Under the pieces are notes generated by a model. It had not been told where the DNA came from, ran no database searches, and saw nothing but the letters and a program-made list of their open reading frames with translations. This document shows, piece by piece, positions 8,294 to 21,871 of a stretch of 64,000 nucleotides of DNA. Within the stretch, counting starts at the first letter, position 1. Every line of letters starts with the position of its first letter. Source of the DNA: an uncultured Marinobacter sp. (GTDB lineage: Bacteria > Pseudomonadota > Gammaproteobacteria > Pseudomonadales > Oleiphilaceae); the NCBI RefSeq assembly GCF_947259545.1, contig NZ_CAMYMK010000009.1:1-64000 (forward strand). Reading direction: 5' to 3'. Both the position numbers and the translations under genes were made by a program.

Positions 8294-9781
8294 TCAGTGC
8301 CCCATCAGCTGGTCAACAGCATCCGGCTTGTCGTGTACGCCGAATCGGTCAACGATAGTGGCGCTGGCCTCATTGAGGCCGATGACCTCGACATCCGCGC
8401 CTTCACGCCGGAACTTGATCACCACCTTGTCGAGGGCGCCTACAGCGGTAATGTCCCAGAAGTGAGCGCGGCTGAGATCGATCACCACCCTGTCCACCGC
8501 TTCCTTGAAGTCGAACGAGGCGGTGAATTTCTCGGACGAGCTGAAGAAGACCTGACCCACCACACGATAGGTACGGGTTTCACTGGCTTCATCCAGATCG
8601 GAGCTGACAATCATGAAGTGGCCGATCTTGTTGGCAAAGAACAGCGCCGCCAGCAGTACGCCAGCGAGCACACCAAACGCCAGGTTATGGGTCGCAACCA
8701 CGACAATCACCGTCACCACCATCACGATGTTGGTGGACAGCGGATGTTCCTTCAGGTTGCGGATGGAATCCCAGGAGAAGGTACCGATGGACACCATGAT
8801 CATCACCGCCACCAGCGCCGCCATTGGAATCTGCACCAGCCAGGCATCCAGCACCAGTACCATTACCAGCAGGAAAACGCCGGCAGTCAGCGTGGACAAA
8901 CGGCCACGACCACCCGATTTGACGTTGATAATGGACTGACCAATCATCGCGCAGCCGGCCATGCCACCCAGCAGGCCGGAACCGATGTTGGCGATGCCCT
9001 GGCCCTTGCACTCGCGGTTGCGGTCGCTGGTGGTATCGGTGAGATCGTCCACGATGGTGGCGGTCATCATCGACTCCAGCAGGCCGACCACGGCCAGTGC
9101 CACGGAATACGGCAGGATAATCATCAGCGTTTCCAGATTCAGCGGCACATCGGGCCACAGGAAGATGGGCAGAGTATCCGGCAGCTCGCCCATATCCCCC
9201 ACCGTGCGGATGTCCAGGTTGAGGTACATTGCCACTGCGGTCAGGCCAACAATACAGATCAACGGAGACGGCAGGATTTTCCCCACCACCGGAACCAGCG
9301 GGAACAGGTAGATAATACCCAGACCGGCGGCGGTCATGGCATAGACATGCCAGGTGACGTTGGTCAGCTCCGGCAACTGAGCCATGAAGATCAGGATCGC
9401 AAGGGCGTTGACGAAGCCGGTCACCACCGAGCGGGAAACGAAGCGCATCAGCCCGCCCAGCTTCAGGTAGCCGGCGCCGATCTGCAATACGCCAGTCAGC
9501 AGGGTCGCGGCCAGCAGGTATTCCAGGCCGTGTTCTTTCACCAGGGTCACCATCAGCAATGCCATGGCGCCGGTAGCGGCGGAGATCATGCCCGGGCGGC
9601 CGCCCACAAACGCGATGATAACGGCAATACAGAAGGAAGCGTACAGACCAACCTTTGGGTCCACACCCGCAATGATGGAAAAGGCGATGGCCTCGGGAAT
9701 CAGCGCCAGCGCCACCACGATGCCTGCCAGCAGATCACCGCGCACGTTAGAGAGCCAATTGTCTTTCAACGATTTGATCAT
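8294..9781 (-). CDS. SulP-family anion/bicarbonate transporter with C-terminal STAS domain
   Basis: 495 aa; [40 protein letters not shown]-like [22 protein letters not shown]. Confidence 0.9.
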   Translation of the reverse strand: MIKSLKDNWLSNVRGDLLAGIVVALALIPEAIAFSIIAGVDPKVGLYASFCIAVIIAFVGGRPGMISAATGAMALLMVTLVKEHGLEYLLAATLLTGVLQIGAGYLKLGGLMRFVSRSVVTGFVNALAILIFMAQLPELTNVTWHVYAMTAAGLGIIYLFPLVPVVGKILPSPLICIVGLTAVAMYLNLDIRTVGDMGELPDTLPIFLWPDVPLNLETLMIILPYSVALAVVGLLESMMTATIVDDLTDTTSDRNRECKGQGIANIGSGLLGGMAGCAMIGQSIINVKSGGRGRLSTLTAGVFLLVMVLVLDAWLVQIPMAALVAVMIMVSIGTFSWDSIRNLKEHPLSTNIVMVVTVIVVVATHNLAFGVLAGVLLAALFFANKIGHFMIVSSDLDEASETRTYRVVGQVFFSSSEKFTASFDFKEAVDRVVIDLSRAHFWDITAVGALDKVVIKFRREGADVEVIGLNEASATIVDRFGVHDKPDAVDQLMGH

Positions 9782-9866
9782 AGAAGTATCCGGTTAATTC
9801 AAGACGATAAAACGACGGCATCCCCGCCCGGCCCAAAGCCCGGCGGGGAGTATAAAGCCGCAATGT

Positions 9867-11459
9867 TCAGATGTGGTTAATGACCATGAACAGGCCGACG
9901 GCGCCCATAACGATGGTGTACGGGAAAGCCATAATCACCATCCGGCCGTAGGAAAGCCGGACCAGGGGCGCGATGGCGGAAGTCAGCAGGAACAGGAACG
10001 CGGCCTGTCCGTTGGGGGTTGCCACACTCGGCAGGTTGGTGCCGGTGTTGATGGCAATAGCCAGGGTCTGGAAGTGATCGTAGCTGATGCTACCGGCATC
10101 CAGTGCCTGCTTGATCTCGCTGATATAGACGGTGGCAACGAAGACGTTGTCACTGATCATCGACAGCAGGCCGTTGGCGATAAAGAACATGCCCGGTTGC
10201 TGCTCCACCGGCAGTGACAGGACATACTCGATAATGGGTTTGAACAGGTGCTGTTCGTGGATCACCGCCACGATGGCGAAGAACACCACCAGCAACGAGG
10301 TGAACGGCAGGGATTCCTGGAACGCCTTGCCGATCTGGTGCTCATCGGTGATACCGGTGAACGAAGTAATCAGGATGATCACCAGCAGGCCGATCAGTCC
10401 GACTTCCGCGAGATGGAACGCCAGCCCCACCACCAGGATCAGCGCCGCCAGCGCCTGAATCCACAGGGCCGCCTGATCTGCCTTGGTGCGCTTGTTGCGC
10501 TCGTTATCGGCAAACTCTTCCAGCACGCGCCGTACCGGTTTCGGCAGGCGGCCGCCATAGCCAAACCAGCGCAGCTTCTCCAGCAGCCAGCAGGTGGTCA
10601 GGCCGGCAAACAGCACCGGAATACTCACCGGCGCCATGTGCAGGAAGAAGCTGGCAAAATCCCAGCCCACCACCTTGGCAATCAGCAGATTCTGGGGCTC
10701 ACCCACCATGGTGGCCACGCCCCCCAGGGCGGTCCCGATCGCCCCGTGCATCAACAGGCTGCGCAGGAAGGCGCGGAAGTTTTCCAGATCTTCCCTATGC
10801 AGTTCGATCACGTCGTCATCGCTGTTGGCGTTGTGATCCTTGTGCTGGTAGCCCTTACCGGATGCCACCTTGTGGTACACCGAGAAAAAGCCGACCGCCA
10901 CACTGATGATGACCGCCGTGACCGTCAGCGCATCCAGGAACGCCGACAGCAACGCAGCAGCACTGCAGAACAGCAGCGACAGCGCCGATTTGGACCGGAC
11001 CCCCACCAGAATCTGGGTGAAGGTCACCAGCAGCAGCTCCTTCATGAAGTAGATGCCGGCCACCATGAACATCAGCAACAGGATAACGGGAAAGTTAGTG
11101 AGTACTTCCATATACACTGCGTCGGGCGTGGTAAGGCCAATCAGCAGAGCTTCCACGGCCAGCAGGCCACCGGGCAACAGCGGATAGCACTTCAACGCCA
11201 TCGCCAGGGTAAAGATGAACTCACCGATCAACAGCCAGCCGGTGACACCGGGACCAAAGACATACAGCGAGATGGGGTTGATAGCCAGAAACAGCAGGAT
11301 GACCTGCTTGTACCAGACAGGAGCCTTGCCGAGAAAGTTGTGGGTAAAACCCGAGATGACCGAAGTAGGCATTACAAAAATCTTCTGAGTGATCGGACGA
11401 TAGCCATAATGCGACAGGGAAGCCGCATCTTCCTTGATATTTGTGTACCGGTCAGTCAC
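9867..11459 (-). CDS. nhaB: Na+/H+ antiporter NhaB (start may be internal, near 11372)
   Basis: [23 protein letters not shown]...[22 protein letters not shown]; strong resemblance to NhaB. Confidence 0.92.
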   Translation of the reverse strand: MTDRYTNIKEDAASLSHYGYRPITQKIFVMPTSVISGFTHNFLGKAPVWYKQVILLFLAINPISLYVFGPGVTGWLLIGEFIFTLAMALKCYPLLPGGLLAVEALLIGLTTPDAVYMEVLTNFPVILLLMFMVAGIYFMKELLLVTFTQILVGVRSKSALSLLFCSAAALLSAFLDALTVTAVIISVAVGFFSVYHKVASGKGYQHKDHNANSDDDVIELHREDLENFRAFLRSLLMHGAIGTALGGVATMVGEPQNLLIAKVVGWDFASFFLHMAPVSIPVLFAGLTTCWLLEKLRWFGYGGRLPKPVRRVLEEFADNERNKRTKADQAALWIQALAALILVVGLAFHLAEVGLIGLLVIILITSFTGITDEHQIGKAFQESLPFTSLLVVFFAIVAVIHEQHLFKPIIEYVLSLPVEQQPGMFFIANGLLSMISDNVFVATVYISEIKQALDAGSISYDHFQTLAIAINTGTNLPSVATPNGQAAFLFLLTSAIAPLVRLSYGRMVIMAFPYTIVMGAVGLFMVINHI

Positions 11460-11654
11460 CCACTGGTGGTAAAAATCACCGCCATTGGTCGTAGTTAACC
11501 AGCACAGATCAGCCCAACGCTAGGGCGGAGTGATCATCAGAACGTTTTTTTCGGGGGCGGGCATGGAACAGGTTTCCGGGTGCGCGTGTTGTTTTGGGGC
11601 GCGAATAGTACCAGAAAACAGGTGAAAGAGTAAGCGACAAGAGAGCCCTGAGTG

Positions 11655-12882
11655 TCAGGGCCCGTTTGACGATGCCATCTCGACCGAATCCGCGAGCATC
11701 TCGGCGGTGATCGCCGACAGGGTCCAGCCCAGATGACCGTGACCGGTGTTGTAAAACACCGTAGGCAGGCGACCCGCCCCGACTCGCGGCATCATATTGG
11801 GCAGCATGGGCCGCAGCCCCGCCCACGGCACCACACGTCGGGTACAGACCCCCGGGAAACACTGCTCGACCCAGCGGGTAAGCGGCTTGATCCGGTCATC
11901 CCGGATATCGCGATTGTAGCCACTGAATTCCGCGGTACCCGCAACACGGAAGCGGCCATCACCGAGCCGGCTGGTAACGATTTTGGTGGCATCGTCCAGC
12001 AGGCTGACGGTGGGCGCTGATTTGCGGGAGTCCTCGTCATCGAGCTCAACGGTGATGGAGTAGCCTTTGACCGGATAGATGTTGACCCGGTCCCCCAGCT
12101 TCGCCGCCAATGCCCGGCTACCCACGCCGGCACAGATGACCACGCCATCAAACGTATCCCGGTTTTGCTGCTCCCCATCATCGGCGGTCACCCAGGCGTG
12201 GTTCTGGTCCGCGCTCAGTTCGGTGACCGTGTGTCCGTAGCAGGTCCTGACCCCAAGGCGCAGGATTGCCTCGGCCAGACCGTTGGTGAACTTGTGGATA
12301 TCGCCGGTGGAGTCGCTCTCGGTATAGAAACCGCCGTAATAGGTACCCGCCAGCGTGGGTTCAATCGCGCGCATTTCCTCCGGAGTCACCGCCCGGCGCT
12401 CCAGGCCACCGGCAGCCAGCAGTTTCGAGACGTTGGCAGCATGGTCGAAGCCCGCCTTGTCGCGATAGATGTGCAGAATGCCCTGTTTCTTCAGGTCGAA
12501 ATCGATGCCTTCTTCCTGAGCCCAATTAAACAGATGCTCACGAGCGGCTATCGCCAGACGGGCGGTTTCAGTGGTGTTCTTTTCGTACTGGGGAATCGCA
12601 GCGATGAACTCGGCAAACCAGCTCAGTTTGTGCCAGGAAGGCTTGGGATTGACCAGCAGCGGCGCATCGCGGCGGGACATCCACTTGATGCCCTTGATGA
12701 CCGTCTGCCAGTTATTCCAGACCTCCGCATTGGAGGCGGACAGCTGGCCCCCGTTGGCGAATGAGGTTTCCATCGCCGCGTAACGGTGCTTTTCGTATAC
12801 GGTCACATCCAGGCCGCGTTTGGCCAAGGTGTAAGCTGTGGTGATACCGGTGATACCACCACCAATAACTGCAATCTTCTTC
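11655..12882 (-). CDS. FAD-dependent D-amino acid dehydrogenase-like protein (DadA family)
   Basis: MKKIAVIGGGITGITTAYTLAKRGLDVTVYEK dinucleotide-binding motif; DadA-like C-terminus GLRPMLPNMMPRVG..TGHGHLGWTLS. Confidence 0.85.
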
Positions 12883-12944
12883 ATGGCACGCTTCATCACA
12901 CTCTCCAGGGCACTTTCCGGGACGCGTCCAGGGTTACCTTCCTA

Positions 12945-13168
12945 CCCAGAGCGGTAGAAAGCACCCCTTCCGTCACGGAACCTGAGAGATTCACGCACCG
13001 TTTCAGTGAAACCGGCGGTTTGCTCCTTCGGTGTGCCGACTGACGCAGTCGTCGACAGCTCTTCGGAAAGTCTTCATGTCAGCGGTCCTTTTGCCTGAGA
13101 GTTTCCGGGGCAGTTGCTCCTTCGGCGCTGATCACACGATTGTGCGACTCAGTCTCTCCCGCTGACAC
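12945..13168 (-). promoter_or_regulatory. Tandem glycine riboswitch
   Basis: Minus strand aptamer 1 GCGGGAGAGACTGAG...GCGCCGAAGGAGCAACTGCCCCGGAAACTCTCAGGCAAAAGGACCGC; aptamer 2 GAAGAGCTGTC...CACCGAAGGAGCAAACCGCC...AATCTCTCAGGTTCCGTGACGGAAGGGG. Confidence 0.93.
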
Positions 13169-13279
13169 ATCTCTTCTGTCACTAAAAACAGACTGCCATA
13201 GAAAGTAGCAAATAACTCGGCATTACAACAACTTTACTGCCACATACAAGGCATGGGATCCTAATCCTGCGGGCCCTTT

Positions 13280-15445
13280 TCAGAAAACGCCCTCGTTTTG
13301 GCCCGCAACCAAATCAAGAACGCGGCCATCGCTCATTTTCAGGTTAGCCGGTCCATCAGACTCAATTGAGTACTCAACTGGCATGCCCGCAAGGCAAGCT
13401 GCATCCAGATCCAGTGTTGCACTGCCAACATTGGTGAGAGTCCCGTTGAGCACTGGTATCGCGGATACGGGCTGCTCCCCGGACTGATGACGGAAATTGC
13501 TGGCCCAGGGTGTCGGACTCTCGCCGACATCCGCTCCGGTTTCGAAGACCACCTCGGCATCCCCACACCCAAGCGAATGCAGATCAACCTGGGCTGGAAG
13601 TGCTTCCCGGGCCCGTAATTCGCTGATCCAGTAGGCGCGATCATGAACAATGTCCAGCTCTGGATAATCGAAACGGGGGTCGAACAGGTAAGAGACCCTG
13701 GAGGGATTGGATACCCTGACCCAGTCAGCGCTCAGTTCCGCCTCTTTGGCCCAGTCATCGAAGAAAAGAAAGGTCAGATGTTCCGCAACCGGATGCAAAT
13801 AGAATTCATAGTCAATGCCGGGTGTCGCTGCCAGGCGGCTGGCAATAGCCAGTGCCTGTTGGATCTGCACCAGCTCGTCCGCCCCCGCGTAGAGGTGAGC
13901 ACTCGGTACGTGCCGCAGATTGCCCAGGTAATCGATGACGTTTTCGGTACCGGTTTTTGGGTCGGCAATGCTGCCCAACAGTGACGAAATGACCGGGCGC
14001 AACAACGTATCGCCAGCGTCAGACAGTAGCTTATCAACAGTCGGTTCAGCACTCGGAAGGTTTAGCAAGTCACCGGTGTGTCCAACCCAATTCACCATCC
14101 CGGCAAACTTGTCCGGGTAATGGGTGGCCATGTGCAATGCTCCGAATCCGCCCATGGAGTATCCCGATGCAAAGACCCGTTCCTCATCAATGGTGTGAGC
14201 GGATGAAATGTCCGCCATGACATCCAGCACATCACGCTCGGAAGCTCCGGTATAAAATCCGTAGGGCCCCCGGCCAAGCGGAGCCACCATGATCCGGTTC
14301 AGATTATCGGCAAACTGACGCTGCATGTTCGATTGGTTGATCTGGCTGGCGTGATTCGCTTCACAGCCGTGCATCACGACCATCAGTCCGGGCGGCTGAT
14401 CTTCGCTCGTCACCTGTTCAGGGACATAAACACCATAGGGCTGATATTTACCCAGGTAATTAAAGGACTGGCCACAGAAGGTTCCACCACCATCCCGACC
14501 AGGCTCGCCGGGAATTGAAATGCCCTCGCCCAACGGGTAATGAGAGGTGTAGACGCGCTGATGAAACCCTGTCGCAGCTGGCTGCTCTCGGGTCGCTCCC
14601 CGCCTCAGGTCCATAACGTCCACCGTTTCAGAGAAGGGCGTAATATCCCCTGTGGCGAGCACCTGGGCCTGGTTGTCTTCCCAGAAATTACCGGACCCCG
14701 ACAGGAACTGATTGGGTCCACCGTCTGCCTTGGCCTGTTCCTGCCTTCCCCGATAAGCGACATTCATGACGGTACCGTCCGGCTGTGCAACAGCAGCCTG
14801 GATACGCCACTGCTCACCCGCGGGGAGATCGGCCTCAATCTCGATCAGATTGGTTTCAGGATCGCCATCATCACTGACGAAGAGGTGATCCCAGCCATCA
14901 CTGCGAATATCAAGGTCGCCCCAGTGACCTCCGCCACTGGTTGAATCACCGTCACTGTCGATGGCCACCCCAAGAATGGCATCATTAGGGTTGATCAGGG
15001 TATTCAGTTCCGCCTGGATAAGAAGACGGTTGCCATCAATCTCCAGCGTCAGGCGAACAAGGTCGGCGGTGTTCTCAAGCCCTTGCGGATACCGTTGATC
15101 CCCTGCCGTTGGCGACAATAGCCCGGGAGTATTGGCAACCGGTTGACCCGCACTGCCACCACGATTCAACACATTAAGCAGAGTGGGATCCAGCGAAATC
15201 AACCCGTTATCGGCGCCATAGTCGTCGTAGATATAGTCGTAATAGACGAGAGTGCCGTTGCAGAGCTCAGTTGTGCCCGCCACCCAACTGTTCTTGAAAC
15301 AATCGGGAGCCGACTTTTCGGCGATTTCTGACGCAACGTCGGATGGGCCAGTGTCGGGGGGATCTGATACATCGCTATTGCCTCCGCCACAAGCGGCAAG
15401 AGCAACGCTCAAAGCCATGATTAACGCATTCTTATTATTGTTCAT
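13280..15445 (-). CDS. Putative lipoprotein alpha/beta hydrolase (PHB depolymerase/esterase-like) with additional N-terminal domain
   Basis: Lipobox-like ALSVALAACGGG; nucleophile elbow GYSMGGFGALH; VVMHGCEANH; ~720 aa. Confidence 0.75.
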   Translation of the reverse strand: MNNNKNALIMALSVALAACGGGNSDVSDPPDTGPSDVASEIAEKSAPDCFKNSWVAGTTELCNGTLVYYDYIYDDYGADNGLISLDPTLLNVLNRGGSAGQPVANTPGLLSPTAGDQRYPQGLENTADLVRLTLEIDGNRLLIQAELNTLINPNDAILGVAIDSDGDSTSGGGHWGDLDIRSDGWDHLFVSDDGDPETNLIEIEADLPAGEQWRIQAAVAQPDGTVMNVAYRGRQEQAKADGGPNQFLSGSGNFWEDNQAQVLATGDITPFSETVDVMDLRRGATREQPAATGFHQRVYTSHYPLGEGISIPGEPGRDGGGTFCGQSFNYLGKYQPYGVYVPEQVTSEDQPPGLMVVMHGCEANHASQINQSNMQRQFADNLNRIMVAPLGRGPYGFYTGASERDVLDVMADISSAHTIDEERVFASGYSMGGFGALHMATHYPDKFAGMVNWVGHTGDLLNLPSAEPTVDKLLSDAGDTLLRPVISSLLGSIADPKTGTENVIDYLGNLRHVPSAHLYAGADELVQIQQALAIASRLAATPGIDYEFYLHPVAEHLTFLFFDDWAKEAELSADWVRVSNPSRVSYLFDPRFDYPELDIVHDRAYWISELRAREALPAQVDLHSLGCGDAEVVFETGADVGESPTPWASNFRHQSGEQPVSAIPVLNGTLTNVGSATLDLDAACLAGMPVEYSIESDGPANLKMSDGRVLDLVAGQNEGVF

Positions 15446-15629
15446 CGAGCACACCTGTTTTTGTTAACTGCTGACGATTCACTGAGTGGAGACCGGAGCC
15501 CCAAACTAGAACTGTGATCAGGTTAACAAAAACGGGCGATACCAATGATTCAATGCGGGCCACAGATCAAAGGCTGCAACCCGCGCAGGTCGAAGTCGGT
15601 CAGCCGGAACCCAGGGAATCTGACCCCGT

Positions 15630-17462
15630 TTATTCCACCGTCACACTCTTCGCCAGGTTCCGTGGCTGATCCACGTCTGTGCCTTTCAGTACCGCCACAT
15701 GATAGGACAGCAGCTGAAGCGGAACGGTGTAGACGATCGGCGCGGTGATTGCGTGAACCGAAGGCAACTGCATCACGTGGATGCCATCCTGGGCCTTCAC
15801 ATCAGCCGCCTTGTCGGCAAACACGAACAGTTCGCCCCCTCGTGCGCGGACTTCTTCCAGGTTGGATTTCAGTTTTTCCACTAAGTCATTGTTGGGCGCA
15901 ACCGTGACCACCGGCATGTCGCTGTCGACCAGCGCCAGCGGTCCGTGCTTGAGCTCGCCCGCCGGATAGGCCTCGGCGTGGATATAGGAGATTTCCTTCA
16001 GCTTTAGCGCGCCTTCCAGGGCTACCGGGAACTGTGAGCCCCGCCCCAGGAACAGGCTGTGGTGCTTGTCCATGAACGCCCGGGACATTTCCTCAATTTC
16101 GGCATCCAGCGCCAGTATCTGGTCGACCTGACCTGGCAACAGGTGAATGGCTTCCACGATCTCTGCTTCGGCTTCAGCGGACAGTCCATTGTGGCGCGCC
16201 AATGCCAGCGTAAAGATCAGCAGGGCGGTCAATTGAGTGGTGAACGCCTTGGTGGAGGCAACACCGATCTCCGGGCCGGCCTGGGTCATGATCACCAGGT
16301 CAGATTCCCGTACCAGGGAGCTGCCCGGCACGTTACAGATCGCCAATGCTGCGCGGAACCCCGCCTTCTTGGCTTGTCTCAGAGCGGCCAGAGTATCGGC
16401 GGTTTCACCGGACTGGGAGATGCACAGGAACAGGGTGTCAGGCTGTATAACATGTTTGCGGTAACGGAACTCGGATGCCACCTCAACCGAACAGGGAACC
16501 CCGGCCAGTTCTTCGATCCAGTACCTCGCCACCATGCCTGCGTGGTAACTGGTGCCGCAGGCAATGATCTGAACGTGACGGACGTTCTCTAGCAGTTTTC
16601 CCGCAGAGGTGCCCAGCGCCTGTTCCAGCACCCTGGTGTCGGTCAGTCGACCTTCCATGGTGGCCTTGATCACCCGTGGCTGCTCATAGATTTCCTTGAG
16701 CATGAAGTGGCGGTATTCGCCCTTGTCGGCGGAGTCCGCACCGTGTTCGAAACGGGTAACCGGGCGCTCCACGATTCTGCCATCACGGTCATGGATCTCG
16801 ACACGATCACGACGGACATCGGCAATGTCGCCCTCTTCCAGGAACATGAATCGGTCGGTAACAGGCAACAGCGCCAACTGATCCGAAGCGATGAAATTCT
16901 CGCCAATACCTACGCCGATCACCAGCGGGCTGCCTTCACGGCAGACCACCAGATGGTCAGGCTCATCGGCATGGACCACCGCCAGGGCGTAGGCACCCCG
17001 AAGAAGGCCAATGGCGGATTTCACCGCATCGTACAGATTGCCCTGGTCACGGTAGTGCTTCTCAATCAGGTGGGCGACCACTTCGGTGTCGGTCTGGGAA
17101 GTAAACTCAAAGCCTTCGGCTTTCAGGCCTTCCCGCAGCTCCTGATAGTTCTCAATGATGCCGTTGTGGACGATGGCGAGGCGGTCACCGGACATGTGGG
17201 GGTGGGCATTCAGGCGGGACGGTTCGCCGTGGGTTGCCCAGCGGGTATGGGCAATACCCACCGTGCCATCCAGAGCGTTGGCACCAATGGCGTCTGCCAG
17301 TGCTGCGACCTTGCCCACTTCCCGGGCGCGTTGCACGGTATTGCCACCATCCATGACCGCCATACCGGCGGAATCGTATCCCCGGTATTCAAGCCGGCGC
17401 AGGCCTTCCAGAAGAATGCCCTGGACCTCACGTTCCGATACCGCACCTACAATGCCACACAT
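15630..17462 (-). CDS. glmS: Glutamine–fructose-6-phosphate aminotransferase
   Basis: [36 protein letters not shown]; two SIS domains; C-terminal [13 protein letters not shown]. Confidence 0.98.
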   Translation of the reverse strand: MCGIVGAVSEREVQGILLEGLRRLEYRGYDSAGMAVMDGGNTVQRAREVGKVAALADAIGANALDGTVGIAHTRWATHGEPSRLNAHPHMSGDRLAIVHNGIIENYQELREGLKAEGFEFTSQTDTEVVAHLIEKHYRDQGNLYDAVKSAIGLLRGAYALAVVHADEPDHLVVCREGSPLVIGVGIGENFIASDQLALLPVTDRFMFLEEGDIADVRRDRVEIHDRDGRIVERPVTRFEHGADSADKGEYRHFMLKEIYEQPRVIKATMEGRLTDTRVLEQALGTSAGKLLENVRHVQIIACGTSYHAGMVARYWIEELAGVPCSVEVASEFRYRKHVIQPDTLFLCISQSGETADTLAALRQAKKAGFRAALAICNVPGSSLVRESDLVIMTQAGPEIGVASTKAFTTQLTALLIFTLALARHNGLSAEAEAEIVEAIHLLPGQVDQILALDAEIEEMSRAFMDKHHSLFLGRGSQFPVALEGALKLKEISYIHAEAYPAGELKHGPLALVDSDMPVVTVAPNNDLVEKLKSNLEEVRARGGELFVFADKAADVKAQDGIHVMQLPSVHAITAPIVYTVPLQLLSYHVAVLKGTDVDQPRNLAKSVTVE

Positions 17463-17504
17463 GTTTTATTCACCTGTCAGATAGTTTTCTGTGTTTCGGG
17501 TCAA

Positions 17505-18872
17505 TCAGGACTTCTTGACCGGTCGGTCCCAGTCCGCAATGTTGCGCTGGCGACCACGGGCGACCGCAAGTTCCCGATCAGACACATCACGGGTAATGGT
17601 GGAACCGGCACCAATAGTGGCGCCCTCAGCGACCGTTACCGGCGCCACCAGGGACGTATTGGAGCCCACAAACACACCATCCCCAATCGTTGTCTGATGC
17701 TTGTTCACACCATCATAATTGCAGGTGATGGTCCCTGCACCCACATTCACATTACGGCCCAGAGAGGCATCACCCACGTAACTGAGGTGATTTATCTTGC
17801 TGCCCTCACCCACAACCGCTTTCTTGGTCTCGACGAAGTTACCCACCTTGGTGTCATCGGCCAGACGGGTGCCCGGACGCAGACGGGCAAACGGTCCTAT
17901 CTGGGCATTGGCACCGATTTCGGCGCCTTCGATGACCGAATGGGCCTGGATCTTAGCGCCAGCGGCAATCTTCGCATCGCGGATCACACAACCCGGCCCG
18001 ATCGAGACACCATCGGCCAACTCAACATCACCTTCAAACACCACGTTGACGTCAATGAGGATGTCATTGCCGATGGACAGGTTACCACGCACATCAATGC
18101 GGGCGGGATCGGCGAGTGTGGCGCCTTCCGTCATCAGACGGTCCGCTTCCCGGCGCTGATACCAGCGCTCCAGTTCCGCAAGCTGCAGGCGGTTATTCAC
18201 ACCTTGCACCTCAAAGGCATCCCCAGGCTGGGACACGGAGACCTGCATGCCATGCTCGACAGCCATGGCAATGATATCGGTCAGGTAGTACTCGCCCTGG
18301 GCGTTGCGGTTGGAAAGCTGGGGCAACCAGTCTTTCAGCCGACGGGCCGAGACCGCGAGAATGCCGGTATTCACTTCGCGGATCTGCTGCTGGGCTTCAC
18401 TGGCGTCCTTTTGTTCAACGATGGAGGTCACCTTGCCCTCACTGTCGCGGATGATCCGGCCATAGCCGTTGGGGTTGTCCATGGTCACTGTCAGCAGGCC
18501 CAGGGTGTCGTTATCGATCTTCGACACCAGCGCTTCCAGAGTCCCGGCGCCGGTTAATGGTACATCGCCGTAGAGCACCAGTACCCTGGCGTCATCGGGC
18601 AAGTCCGGTAATGCCTGCGCCACGGCGTGGCCGGTTCCAAGCTGTTCCTGCTGCAGCACCCAGTTTACCGGCTGTTGCGAGGTCGCGGCCTTGACCTGAT
18701 CGGCACCATGGCCGATCACCGCATGGATCTGCTCGGCCTCTAGCTGACGGGCGGTCACAATGACATGATGGAGCATGGGGCGACCAGCCACGGCGTGGAG
18801 AACCTTGGGCAGGGCGGATTTCATTCTGGAACCCTGGCCGGCGGCCAGAATGACAACGTGTAGCGGGCTCAT
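17505..18872 (-). CDS. glmU: Bifunctional UDP-GlcNAc pyrophosphorylase/GlcN-1-P acetyltransferase
   Basis: [26 protein letters not shown]; left-handed beta-helix hexapeptides; [21 protein letters not shown]. Confidence 0.98.
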   Translation of the reverse strand: MSPLHVVILAAGQGSRMKSALPKVLHAVAGRPMLHHVIVTARQLEAEQIHAVIGHGADQVKAATSQQPVNWVLQQEQLGTGHAVAQALPDLPDDARVLVLYGDVPLTGAGTLEALVSKIDNDTLGLLTVTMDNPNGYGRIIRDSEGKVTSIVEQKDASEAQQQIREVNTGILAVSARRLKDWLPQLSNRNAQGEYYLTDIIAMAVEHGMQVSVSQPGDAFEVQGVNNRLQLAELERWYQRREADRLMTEGATLADPARIDVRGNLSIGNDILIDVNVVFEGDVELADGVSIGPGCVIRDAKIAAGAKIQAHSVIEGAEIGANAQIGPFARLRPGTRLADDTKVGNFVETKKAVVGEGSKINHLSYVGDASLGRNVNVGAGTITCNYDGVNKHQTTIGDGVFVGSNTSLVAPVTVAEGATIGAGSTITRDVSDRELAVARGRQRNIADWDRPVKKS

Positions 18873-18910
18873 GGAAACGTCAGGCTCCCGGGTGTTAATT
18901 GTCTTCGGTT

Positions 18911-18983
18911 AAAAAAAAACCGCATCCCTTGATGGCTGGAGCGCCAACGCCAAGCGTTGGAACTCCAGCCACTCAGGATGCGG
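18911..18983 (-). terminator. Intrinsic terminator of the atp operon
   Basis: CCGCATCC..TGGCTGGAG..CCAACGC/GCGTTGG..CTCCAGCCA..GGATGCGG followed by nine T on the minus strand. Confidence 0.92.
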
Positions 18984-19016
18984 CTTTGGTGTTCGGTAAT
19001 CCCGAAACCCGGCTGC

Positions 19017-19439
19017 TTAGCGCATTTTATTGCGCAGCTGCTGGATCGTACGAAGCTGGGCAACAGCTTCTGCCAGCTCTGCAGCGGCACGGGAGAACTC
19101 GAATTCACCGGTCTTGTCGGCAAGTGCTTTCTCGGCTTCTTTCTGAGCTTCGAGTGCGGCAGCTTCGTCCACATCCTTTGCACGAACCGCGGTATCAGCC
19201 AGCAAAGTCACCAGATTGGGCTGGACCTCCAGATATCCGCCGGACACGTAAAGAATTTCTTCCTCACCGCCCTGCTTGATAATCCGAACGGGACCAGGCT
19301 TCAGCTCGGTCAGCAGCGGCGTGTGACCCGGGCTAATACCCAGGTCACCTTCAGAGCCCGCTGCGATCAGCATTTCTACCAATCCGGAATAGATCTTTGT
19401 TTCGGCACTTACCACATCACAATGCACGGTCATACCCAT
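19017..19439 (-). CDS. atpC: ATP synthase epsilon subunit
   Basis: [45 protein letters not shown]. Confidence 0.98.
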   Translation of the reverse strand: MGMTVHCDVVSAETKIYSGLVEMLIAAGSEGDLGISPGHTPLLTELKPGPVRIIKQGGEEEILYVSGGYLEVQPNLVTLLADTAVRAKDVDEAAALEAQKEAEKALADKTGEFEFSRAAAELAEAVAQLRTIQQLRNKMR

Positions 19440-19486
19440 GTCAGTTGCCTCTTTGATCGATCCGGAAACAAGTGCTTCGGCTCAGA

Positions 19487-21800
<2,314 letters not shown>

Positions 21801-21871
21801 AACTCACTGCCTTCTCAAGTTAGACACTCGTTGCTCAAAAATCGGCCTGCAACTCGTTGCAGGCCCATTTA

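Noticed and set aside
9818-9852. GC-rich hairpin between SulP and nhaB
   Set aside because: Stable stem (CCCCGCCGGGC/GCCGGGCGGGG) but no U-tract; could be a weak attenuator, not enough to call a terminator
8297-9880. 527-aa plus-strand ORF
   Set aside because: Antisense to SulP; H/Q/G-rich shadow translation
10248-11498. 416-aa plus-strand ORF
   Set aside because: Antisense shadow of nhaB
12786-13043. 85-aa plus-strand ORF
   Set aside because: Lies across the 5' end of dadA-like gene and the glycine riboswitch on the opposite strand
16707-18557. 616-aa plus-strand ORF
   Set aside because: Antisense to glmS/glmU
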